A stretch of 64,000 nt of DNA from positions 1 to 64,000 of the forward strand of contig CAZSAT010000022.1 in NCBI GenBank assembly GCA_964604675.1. The letters are read 5' to 3'. Position 1 is the first letter of the stretch, and each line of letters starts with the position of its first letter. A program made the translations under genes and the position numbers. Below are positions 57,940 through 64,000 of this stretch, one piece after another. This stretch comes from CAZSAT01 sp964604675 (lineage in GTDB: Bacteria; Myxococcota_A; UBA796; CAJQPC01). Under the pieces are notes generated by a model that was not told the DNA's origin, made no database searches, and saw only the letters and a program-made list of their open reading frames with translations.

Positions 57940-59169
57940 TCAGACCACCCGCCACCAGGGCGCGGCCACGATGCCTTCCGACATGCGGAAGGTCTCCGTG
58001 CCCGCGTGGAGCAGGAGGCACCCTGCGACCGACGCGCCGTACTCAGCACGGAAGGCCCTCAGGTGCCGGACGTCGCCCGGAGAGGGTCGGGTGGTCGCCT
58101 TGACCTCGACGCCGAGGAGCCGGTCGCCGACTTCCACGACGAGGTCGACCTCCTGGCCAGACGCGGTGCGCCAGTGGAGCACCTGCGCTCGGGGACCCGG
58201 GCGCGCGTCGGCCCAGGCCATCAGATCGTTCACGATCAGGTTCTCGAGGTGGACGCCGCCGGGCTGGGCACCCCCGAGGTGCAGCGCCAACGCCGTGTCG
58301 GCCCAGTACAGCTTGGGCGCCTTGATGAGACGCTTCGTGCGGTTCACCGCATAGGGCTCCAGCCTCACGATCAGGTGCGAGGTCTCGAGCAGCCCGAGGT
58401 GGCGCATGACCGTGCTCGAGGGCATGCCGACATCCCGTCCCAGCTCGGCCTGGTTCAAGAGTCCACCCGTGCGCAACGCAGCCGCCCGCATCAGACGCCG
58501 AAAGTCCGGCAGGCTCTGAACGCTCGACAGGTCCCTGAGGTCGCGTTCGAGGTAGGTGCGGACGTAGCCCTCGAGCCACGTCGAGCGGGCCGCATCCGAC
58601 GCCAGCTCGAGGGCCGGCACCGGGAAGCCACCGCGCCGAGCCAGCTCAGACCAGTCCTCGGCGGGCACCGTGCCCTCCCTCAAGAGATCCGGCCACCGAG
58701 AGACCTCGTGGTTCAGCAAGTCGGTCCAACGGCCCGCACACCCCAAGCCGAGCTGCTCGCGCCGGGTCAAGGGATGGAGGGTGCGGTAGGCGGCACGTCC
58801 AGCGAGGGAGTCGGCCACGGTCTTCATCAGGAGCAGGTTCGCCGACCCGGTGAGCAAGAAGCGGCCCCGCCGGCGGGGTCGATCCCTGTCGACGAGCGAC
58901 TTGACGGCCAGGAGGAGGTCAGGCTCCCGCTGGACCTCGTCGAGGGTGAGCTCGGGATGGCGTTGGAGGAGATCGTGCGGCGCCTCGGCCGCCTGCACGC
59001 GCACGTCGAAGTCGTCCAGCGTGAGGTACGGACGGCCCGACAACAGCCCGCTCTCGCGGGCGAGGGTGCTCTTCCCCGCCTGGCGAGCGCCCGTGAGCAC
59101 CACGACCGGGAAGGTCTCGAGGTCCGATGGGAGAACCTGGCTGACCAGGCGTGGGAGGTAGGCGGCCAT
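57940..59169 (-). CDS. AAA ATPase with DUF4143 C-terminal domain (second copy)
   Basis: Protein of 409 residues. Walker A is LTGARQAGKST (Lys33); Walker B is ELTLDEVQ (Asp77, Glu78). The sensor region LLTGSANLLLM and the motif HPLTRREQLGLG are present, with the EVDLVVEVGDRLLGVEVKATTR strand at the C terminus, the DUF4143 nuclease-like part. It shares architecture with the protein at 50914-52278 but is a different branch. A winged-helix-like part is visible (ELGRDVGMPSSTVMRHLGLLE). The role is unknown. TTG or GTG codons upstream (to 59202) are alternative starts. Confidence 0.85.
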   Translation of the reverse strand: MAAYLPRLVSQVLPSDLETFPVVVLTGARQAGKSTLARESGLLSGRPYLTLDDFDVRVQAAEAPHDLLQRHPELTLDEVQREPDLLLAVKSLVDRDRPRRRGRFLLTGSANLLLMKTVADSLAGRAAYRTLHPLTRREQLGLGCAGRWTDLLNHEVSRWPDLLREGTVPAEDWSELARRGGFPVPALELASDAARSTWLEGYVRTYLERDLRDLSSVQSLPDFRRLMRAAALRTGGLLNQAELGRDVGMPSSTVMRHLGLLETSHLIVRLEPYAVNRTKRLIKAPKLYWADTALALHLGGAQPGGVHLENLIVNDLMAWADARPGPRAQVLHWRTASGQEVDLVVEVGDRLLGVEVKATTRPSPGDVRHLRAFRAEYGASVAGCLLLHAGTETFRMSEGIVAAPWWRVV

Positions 59170-59301
59170 GCCGAAGGGTACCACCAGAAAGCTGACAATC
59201 AACCACGACGCGACGGATTATCCACCACCACATGCACGAACACACTCCCGGCCACGGGCCCGAACCCTCCAGATCGACCAGGCGGGAACGAGGGCGCTGC
59301 G

Positions 59302-59316
59302 GGCCCGGTCTGGGCC
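59302..59316 (-). terminator. Hairpin after the thioredoxin gene (possible terminator)
   Basis: A perfect 5-bp stem GGCCC 59302-59306/GGGCC 59312-59316 with a 5-nt loop lies just after the stop of the thioredoxin-like gene on the minus strand. There is no U tract, so confidence is low. Confidence 0.25.
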
Positions 59317-59322
59317 GAAGGG

Positions 59323-59709
59323 CTAGGTGTCTGACGTCGCCGGGGCCTGCTCGGCCTGCTCGGCCACCTTCGCGTGGACCTCGGCCATGTCGAGGGCCTT
59401 CACCTTGGTGAGCACCTCCTCGAGGGCTTCAGCCGGCAACGCACCGGGCTGCGAGTACAGCAGCACCTGCTCCCGGAAGATCATCAGCATCGGGATGCTG
59501 CGGATCTGGAAGTGGGCGGCCAGGGCCTGCTGGGCCTCGGTGTCCACCTTGGCGAAGAGGGCGTCGGGGTGCTTCTCGCTCGCCGCCTCGTAGGTGGGCG
59601 CGAAGGTGCGGCACGGCCCGCACCAGCTGGCCCAGAAGTCGACGAGCACGATGTCGTGTTGCTGGATCGCTTCGCCGAAGGTCTCGGCGGTGAGGTCGGT
59701 GGTGGCCAC
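59323..59709 (-). CDS. Thioredoxin
   Basis: Protein of 128 residues from GTG. The ATTDLTAETFGEAIQQHDIVLVDFWASWCGPCRTF core carries the WCGPC redox motif, followed by SIPMLMIF with the cis-Pro. The start at 59709 is preceded by GGAG with a 4-nt spacer and gives the usual first residues; an ATG at 59754 would add 15 residues lacking similarity. The Ala/Glu-rich tail (about 15 residues) is longer than in E. coli TrxA. It should reduce protein disulfides in the cytosol. The stretch 59710-59913 upstream holds no gene I can support. Confidence 0.88.
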   Translation of the reverse strand: MATTDLTAETFGEAIQQHDIVLVDFWASWCGPCRTFAPTYEAASEKHPDALFAKVDTEAQQALAAHFQIRSIPMLMIFREQVLLYSQPGALPAEALEEVLTKVKALDMAEVHAKVAEQAEQAPATSDT

Positions 59710-59913
59710 GGGACTCCAGGGGGCACGGCTACGAGGAACAGAGGCGGGACTCATAGCCGGTCGGCTGGGTGGTCGCTGGAGACGAGCGACAGCGTCCGAG
59801 GCCGCGCTCGTGGCTGGCGCCGTCGAAACCTCCGGCACGGGATCGGCCGCCAGCTCGTTGCGCGCCACCGCCGCCTTCCACTGGCTCGAAGGAAGCGCAT
59901 GGTCAGCCGAAGC

Positions 59914-60330
59914 TCATCGGAGCTCGCAGCGAGTGGAGGCCATGTCCTCGTACTCGGCGATCGGCTTCCTGCGGTCGGTGTCGGGATCGACCACCTGCGC
60001 CTGCAGATCAGCAAGCCACGTGCGGTCGTCGCCGTCCGCGCTGTCCGCGAAGTCCTCAGTGAGGTCGACAAAGCGCTCCCAACGGTCCCGCGCCACCTTC
60101 AACTTGGCGACCATCTCCTCGGCTTCCTCCACCGGGAAGTAGCAGCTCAGACTCCCCGAGCCCTTGCACAGGCTCGCGCTTCGGGACAGTGGGATGTAGA
60201 CGAGCTGCTTCTCGGCAAACTCCTGCGTGGCATTGCAGCTGTCTACGGCGGCCCTCACCAAGGCGTCCTGCGAGGGCGGAGGCGCAGCGGACACATCGGG
60301 GGAAGCGAAGAGAAGGAAGAGGGAGAACAT
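59914..60330 (-). CDS. Secreted small hypothetical protein
   Basis: Protein of 138 residues. MFSLFLLFASPDVSA is a likely signal peptide. The mature part is helical (DALVRAAVDSCNATQEFAEKQL, VEEAEEMVAKLKVARDRWERFV) with four Cys that could form two disulfides. No family recognised. It diverges from the zinc-ribbon gene; the 110 bp between them holds no obvious -10. Confidence 0.5.
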   Translation of the reverse strand: MFSLFLLFASPDVSAAPPPSQDALVRAAVDSCNATQEFAEKQLVYIPLSRSASLCKGSGSLSCYFPVEEAEEMVAKLKVARDRWERFVDLTEDFADSADGDDRTWLADLQAQVVDPDTDRRKPIAEYEDMASTRCELR

Positions 60331-60440
60331 CGGGGGCTCCGGGTGTGCCGACAACGCATTGCCTGGGTGGTCCCCGCTTGCCGCCGCCAGACCCGAGCAA
60401 CCCAGCGTCACACCTCGGCCGCCCACGGCCATGTCGGAGC

Positions 60441-60734
60441 ATGTTCATCGGTCCCAAGATCCCGCCGCCGCCGCAACGCGACCCCCGGCCCTTCAAGCCC
60501 ATCGAAGCACCCAGCCCGTCCGCGTCGGAGGGGCTGATCTGCCCCAACTGCCAGGCAGCCTTCGGCTTCGGAGAGGTCTGCCCGACCTGCGACGTGCTGC
60601 TGGTCGGCGCGAGCTTCGTCGAGGGGGCGCTGCGGGAAGGAGCCAACGCCGCCTACGAGCCGCGCGCCCAGGGGGCGGTGTTCGTGGCAGGGGCGCTGGT
60701 GTTCGTGCTCGGCCTCTGGGCGCTGTTGCTCTGA
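60441..60734 (+). CDS. Small zinc-ribbon membrane protein
   Basis: Protein of 97 residues. A Pro-rich start, then a zinc ribbon (LICPNCQAAFGFGEVCPTCDVLLVG), then one C-terminal membrane helix (AVFVAGALVFVLGLWALLL). The C-tail anchor would put the ribbon in the cytoplasm. Function unknown. An ATG at 60431 is in another frame; CGGAGC before 60441 supports this start. Confidence 0.6.
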   Translation: MFIGPKIPPPPQRDPRPFKPIEAPSPSASEGLICPNCQAAFGFGEVCPTCDVLLVGASFVEGALREGANAAYEPRAQGAVFVAGALVFVLGLWALLL

Positions 60735-60753
60735 CAGGGCCATCGCCGCCTCC

Positions 60754-61884
60754 TCAGCAGCCTTCCAGCAAGCCGCTGCACCCCGACCCGCCCCGGCCGA
60801 GCCGCTCCGCGAAGCGCCAGAGGATCCGCTCCAGCACGTCCCGGTTGGACTCCAGCCCGGGCGCGCGCAGCCGGCCGAGGAACACCGCCTCCAGGCACAG
60901 GTTCGTCTCGTCCTCGTCCAGCCCGTGGTCCTCCAGAGCGTCCAGCAGCCACCCCACGTGCTCGTGCCCGAGGAGGGTCAGCCCGTCGAAGGGGGCCCGG
61001 CGCACCGGCTCCTGCAGCACCTGGAGGGCGAGATCGTGGAACACGCGCACGTCCTCCGAGGGCGCGTACATGGCGGCCCAGCCCTCGTTCGGCGGTCCGG
61101 GCATGCTCCCCCGCCAGGCGTAGGTCCACGCGAGCTGCCCCTCGACCCGTACCAGCACCCGCTCGAAGCCCGGACCCTCGACGAGGTCGAGCTCCTCGAC
61201 CGTGGCGCCGAGGTCGAAGATCTCGGTGACCAGCTCCCCGGGGCAGCCGAAGTCGTAGCCGGACGGTGGGGTGGGCATCCACACCGGGTACGGCCCCGCA
61301 TCGGCCAGGCACCCCCAATCGAGCCGGGCCAGCCGCCGGCTTCCGACGAGCAGGTGGGCTCGGAGGTGGCCGGTCCTGAGCGTGCCATAGGCGAAGACCC
61401 CCGCCACCGGGTTGAGGGCGTAGCCCCCGGCTGCCGCCAAGAGCGGAGCGACCTCCAGCCCGAGCCGCTCGCGGGCGTAGCGCACGAGGTCGACGTAGTG
61501 TTGCGTGGGGGGCACATGGGCCACCCGGCGGTGCTCGCAGACCTCCCAGGTCAGCACGTCGATCCCGACCCCGCTCTCCAGGTAGGCTCGGAGCTCCACG
61601 CGCCGGTAGAACCGGGGGTGGCCCTCCTTGCGGTCGAGCAGCCGCAGCGTGGCCTCGCTCCGGGTGGCGAAGACGTAGCCCTGGACCGCGAAGCCGGGAG
61701 CGGGGACGATGTCCAACGCGCCTCCGCCGCGGCTGAGCGAGTGGTAGCCGAAGCTCAGCCGCCGGTCGGGCAGCCAGGCGGGCCCGACGGGCTCCAGCTC
61801 GGGGAGCTCGAAGCCGCGTGCCTCGGCGAAGCGGTCGAGGTCGTCGAGGTCGAGGCTGGAGCCGTAGAAGCAGACGAAGGTCAT
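60754..61884 (-). CDS. Tandem gamma-glutamylcyclotransferase (GGCT)-fold protein
   Basis: Protein of 376 residues. An N-terminal GGCT-like half begins FVCFYGSSLDLDDLDRF and ends with YLESGVGIDVLTWEV. A second half starts with VAGVFAYGTLRTGHLRAHLL, the YGTLR motif of the AIG2/GGCT family. Two such folds in one chain are unusual. The N-terminal half may be ChaC-like. The reaction is unknown; cyclotransferase activity on gamma-glutamyl compounds is the family guess. The C-terminal end (CSGLLEGC) has two Cys. Confidence 0.65.
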   Translation of the reverse strand: MTFVCFYGSSLDLDDLDRFAEARGFELPELEPVGPAWLPDRRLSFGYHSLSRGGGALDIVPAPGFAVQGYVFATRSEATLRLLDRKEGHPRFYRRVELRAYLESGVGIDVLTWEVCEHRRVAHVPPTQHYVDLVRYARERLGLEVAPLLAAAGGYALNPVAGVFAYGTLRTGHLRAHLLVGSRRLARLDWGCLADAGPYPVWMPTPPSGYDFGCPGELVTEIFDLGATVEELDLVEGPGFERVLVRVEGQLAWTYAWRGSMPGPPNEGWAAMYAPSEDVRVFHDLALQVLQEPVRRAPFDGLTLLGHEHVGWLLDALEDHGLDEDETNLCLEAVFLGRLRAPGLESNRDVLERILWRFAERLGRGGSGCSGLLEGC

Positions 61885-61941
61885 GGGGGAGTCCCGGTTC
61901 AGGTTCTCCCCACACCTACCTGGGGGCCCCTCACCGACCCC

Positions 61942-62817
61942 TCACCGCCAGGCGTCCTGCTCGTAGACCGCCCCGAGGAGGGGGGCGCCCTCCAGGATCA
62001 GCTCCTCGTCGATGGCGACGATCCCGAGGAGGTCCTCGCGGGCCCGGTTGACGCGCGAGCTGAAGCGGCCGCCGCGCCCGTGGGCCCGCGGGTCCAGGGA
62101 GCGCTTCACCTGGTCGCGTCCCCAGTGGTGGTGGAGGCCACGAATCCCCAACAGCTCCAGGGTTCCCTTCCGACCACGGGTCCAGCGGCCGCGGGGCCGA
62201 CGGATCCTCGGCCCGTCGGGACCCAACAGGAAGGCCAGGATGTCCGGCTCGCGCAGCGCCCGCGCCCTCACCTCCGCGGCCGCGAGGGCCCAGCCCATCC
62301 GAACCGCAGGGAGCTCCTCGGGCCAGGCGACGATCCAGGCCCCCTCGCCGAGACCGTGGGGGGCTCCGACGCCGTCGACGACCGCGGGGTCGAGCCCGAG
62401 GGCGTAGGTCAGGGCCTCCAGGGCGTTCACCGCGGGGTCCTGGAGGGAGGCGCGCTCCTCGTCGACGGGCCGGAAGCGGTCGACGAGGGCCCGCAACGCC
62501 CGCTCGATGGGCTGCTCGAGGCGGGCGCGGATCGCGAGGCGGTAGAGGTCGGGCCAGGAGCCGAAGAGCTCGGCGCGGGCCGCGGACGCCAGGTGGAGCT
62601 CGGCGTCGAGCAACAGAGCGTTGTCGGCCTTCCGGGTGGCCTGCCGCACGAGCACGTGAGCCAGGCGGTAGTCGGCCCAGGCGGTGAGGGCGACGTCGAG
62701 CGCGTCGCAGTGCGCCAGGAGCCGGAGCTCGGCCTCCAGGGCGTCCAGGTCCGGGTCCGCGCGGAGCTTCCCGCGGTCGACGGCCTCCAGGCGCCGGAAG
62801 GCCTCGTCACGGGTCAC
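61942..62817 (-). CDS. Hypothetical protein, helical and charged
   Basis: Protein of 291 residues from GTG. I do not recognise a family. The first ~200 residues are amphipathic helices rich in Arg, Glu and Asp (VDRGKLRADPDLDALEAELRLLAHCDALDVAL). A basic segment follows (RIRRPRGRWTRGRKGTLELL, HHHWGRDQVKRS). No signal peptide or membrane helix. A TAGGGC word lies 5 nt before the start on this strand, so a leaderless start is possible. The 201 bp upstream to the SLOG gene contain nothing else I can support. Confidence 0.5.
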   Translation of the reverse strand: MTRDEAFRRLEAVDRGKLRADPDLDALEAELRLLAHCDALDVALTAWADYRLAHVLVRQATRKADNALLLDAELHLASAARAELFGSWPDLYRLAIRARLEQPIERALRALVDRFRPVDEERASLQDPAVNALEALTYALGLDPAVVDGVGAPHGLGEGAWIVAWPEELPAVRMGWALAAAEVRARALREPDILAFLLGPDGPRIRRPRGRWTRGRKGTLELLGIRGLHHHWGRDQVKRSLDPRAHGRGGRFSSRVNRAREDLLGIVAIDEELILEGAPLLGAVYEQDAWR

Positions 62818-63006
62818 GTTCGGCCCTACGATCGATGGTGCTCATGCTTCCCCGTCGCTGGTGCGGATGAAGGTCCGCTGTGGGATGATGCGGCATGCGA
62901 CGCGCTCGGAGGCACCGAGTGCGGTGATCAACCCTCCTGTGGACAGTGACATGCGGGCGGGTGGAAGGGTTGGAGAGGTGCGTGGTCCGGCGGCGCACGT
63001 CGCCGA

Positions 63007-63012
63007 TAGAGG
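63007..63012 (+). promoter_or_regulatory. TAGAGG -10-like element, leaderless start
   Basis: TAGAGG ends 6 nt before the ATG at 63019. The last bases depart from TAnnCT. Confidence 0.3.
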
Positions 63013-63018
63013 GTCTCG

Positions 63019-63372
63019 ATGAAGATCGCCATCGTGGGCTCCCGCGACTACCCGGACCGCGCGCGGGTCGAGGCCCTGGTCCAGGACCTCCCCGACGACG
63101 TGGTGGTCGTCACCGGCGGCGCCGTCGGCGTCGACCGCTGGGCCGAGAGCGTGGCGCGCTCGCGTGGCCTCGAGGTCGAGGTCATCCTGCCGGACTGGCA
63201 GCGCTACGGGCGGGCCGCCGGCCCCATCCGGAACAAGGCCATCGTCGAGGCAGCCGACCGGGTGGTCGCCTTCTGGGACGGGCGCTCGCGCGGCACCCGG
63301 AGCACCATCGAGCTCGCGCGCAAGGCCGGCAAGCCGGTCGAGGTCGTCGGCCCGCCTCAGGTGTTGCAGTGA
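63019..63372 (+). CDS. SLOG-family protein, YspA/DUF2493-like
   Basis: Protein of 117 residues. MKIAIVGSRDYPDRARVEALVQDLP, then VVVTGGAVGVDRWAESVARSRG, is the SLOG nucleotide-sugar-like fold of the YspA (DUF2493, cpYpsA-related) family. FWDGRSRGTRSTIELARKAGKPVEVV completes the fold. Members may bind ADP-ribose-like ligands; the function here is unknown. Its last 16 bp overlap the end of the convergent selO gene. Confidence 0.82.
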   Translation: MKIAIVGSRDYPDRARVEALVQDLPDDVVVVTGGAVGVDRWAESVARSRGLEVEVILPDWQRYGRAAGPIRNKAIVEAADRVVAFWDGRSRGTRSTIELARKAGKPVEVVGPPQVLQ

Positions 63373-64000
63373 GTCCGGTAGACGCCACAGCCGGCCGGCG
63401 GCGGATCCGCGTAGCGCTCGTTGCCGGCGGACACCTCGAAGGGCCTGGCCAGCACCTCCAGCAGCTCGCGGGTCGGGCCGAGGTCGCCAGCCAACGCTGC
63501 ATCCAGGGCCTCCTCGACGAGGTGGTTGCGGGGGACGTTCGCGGGATTGACCGCGTCCATCGCTCGGGCGGTGGCCGCGGGGTCGGCGTCGCCCAGCCGA
63601 CGCCGCCACCGCGCCTCCCACCCCGCGAAGGCGCCGCGCTCCGGCCAGGCCGGCCCACCCGGGCGCAGGGTCGAGGCGAGGTGTCGGAAGGTCGCGGTCC
63701 AGTCGGCCTGCCGATCGTCCATGAGCTCGATCAGCGCGTCGGCCAGGGCCGCGTCGCCGGGGTCCTCTCCCGCCAGCCCGAGCTTGGCCCGCAGGTGGTC
63801 CCGCCAGTGCTGCTGGTAGCGGGCGCGGAAGTGGGTCAGCACCTCCTGGGCACCGGAGACGGCCTGCTCGGGCGTCCCGGACATCACGGGGAGGAGGGCC
63901 TCCGCCATGCGGGCGAGGTTCCAGCCGCCGATGCCGGGCTGGTTGCCGTAGGCGTAGCGCCCCCCCTGGTCGACGCGGCTGAAGACGGCCTCCGCGTCGG
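63357..64000 (-). CDS. selO: Protein adenylyltransferase SelO (YdiU), C-terminal part, cut by the window end
   Basis: The 214 codons present include RYAYGNQPGIGGWNLAR, the signature of the SelO pseudokinase (UPF0061). PANVPRNHLVEEALDAAL and the C-terminal Cys (CGVYRTHCNT) follow. SelO transfers AMP to protein Ser, Thr or Tyr in a redox-linked manner. The N-terminal kinase-like part lies outside the window, so integrity cannot be judged. The end overlaps the SLOG gene. Confidence 0.92.
   Translation of the reverse strand, partial: DAEAVFSRVDQGGRYAYGNQPGIGGWNLARMAEALLPVMSGTPEQAVSGAQEVLTHFRARYQQHWRDHLRAKLGLAGEDPGDAALADALIELMDDRQADWTATFRHLASTLRPGGPAWPERGAFAGWEARWRRRLGDADPAATARAMDAVNPANVPRNHLVEEALDAALAGDLGPTRELLEVLARPFEVSAGNERYADPPPAGCGVYRTHCNT

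Noticed and set aside
59755..59913. Possible small gene upstream of the thioredoxin gene
   Set aside because: Open frames lack a ribosome site and any recognisable motif.
1..64000. tRNA or rRNA genes
   Set aside because: No cloverleaf-like segment with TTC loop and CCA region, and no rRNA stretch, was noticed by eye; a covariance search would be needed to be sure.

Overview
The window is about 70% GC, dense in genes, and looks like a draft or metagenome-assembled scaffold of a myxobacterium-like Myxococcota (old Deltaproteobacteria). The signs are two MYXO-CTERM-type tails (small cluster CGC, hydrophobic helix, terminal Arg cluster), many short lipoproteins followed by Asp/Thr-rich linkers, MopE-like DADGDGYGD repeats, FG-GAP/ASPIC and DUF4157 proteins, and a DUF4388-type regulator. 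A 100-N scaffold gap (7932-8031) lies inside a tandem repeat. I see no tRNA, rRNA or CRISPR array. Most assignments are family-level and come from motifs read by eye.

Layout. 1-0.8 kb: heptamer and CTCGAG repeats, then a four-helix-bundle (23S IVP-like) gene. 0.8-7.5 kb: CCA-adding-type nucleotidyltransferase, redoxin-like protein without CxxC, DUF885 peptidase lipoprotein, and a tandem protease/PDZ protein resembling Nma111/DEG7. 7.7-8.4 kb: orphan Flp-like prepilin, then a 135-bp repeat array. 8.4-28.8 kb: mostly housekeeping or single-gene units (metallophosphoesterase, NAGPA-type glycosidase, SWIM-SNF2 helicase, MTHFS-like protein, SDR reductase, MBL hydrolase, aldo/keto reductase, DUF4388 regulator, PHP/CehA-like MYXO-CTERM protein, GT-C-like membrane protein, Omp85-like barrel, enoyl-CoA hydratase, MutS2). 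28.8-32.5 kb: Hsp70-like/zinc-ribbon genes, and a TetR-OYE operon with two operator palindromes. 32.6-38.8 kb: a five-gene translationally coupled run headed by a DUF4157 protein with a second zincin domain. 38.8-43.0 kb: SUMF1, pentaheme cytochrome c and FG-GAP/ASPIC operon. 43-48 kb: FAD amine oxidoreductase, large membrane protein, L-type lectin lipoprotein. 48-50.8 kb: a coupled four-gene operon around a DUF692 (MNIO) enzyme. 50.9-59.2 kb: accessory region with two DUF4143 ATPases, a TacA antitoxin with a nonsense-broken TacT toxin, and a very large LTD/MopE/beta-helix surface protein. 59.3-64 kb: thioredoxin, tandem GGCT-fold protein, SLOG protein and the 3' part of selO.

Three genome-scale patterns cut across the genes. 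(i) Many genes carry a TAnnCT-like -10 element only 6-8 nt upstream of the start codon, implying leaderless mRNAs; several such elements are back to back in divergent intergenic regions of 24-50 bp. (ii) Lipoprotein and secreted-protein signal peptides are unusually short (7-14 residues before the Cys or cleavage site) and mostly lack a basic n-region. (iii) Convergent gene pairs are almost abutting (from -16 to +24 bp), except the two junctions occupied by a hairpin-rich repeat family.

The strongest candidates for an undescribed system are the DUF692 operon (47985-50762) and the DUF4157/double-zincin operon (32639-38841). The broken toxin at 54077-54586 and the promoter and signal-peptide patterns are the clearest observations made directly from the sequence.
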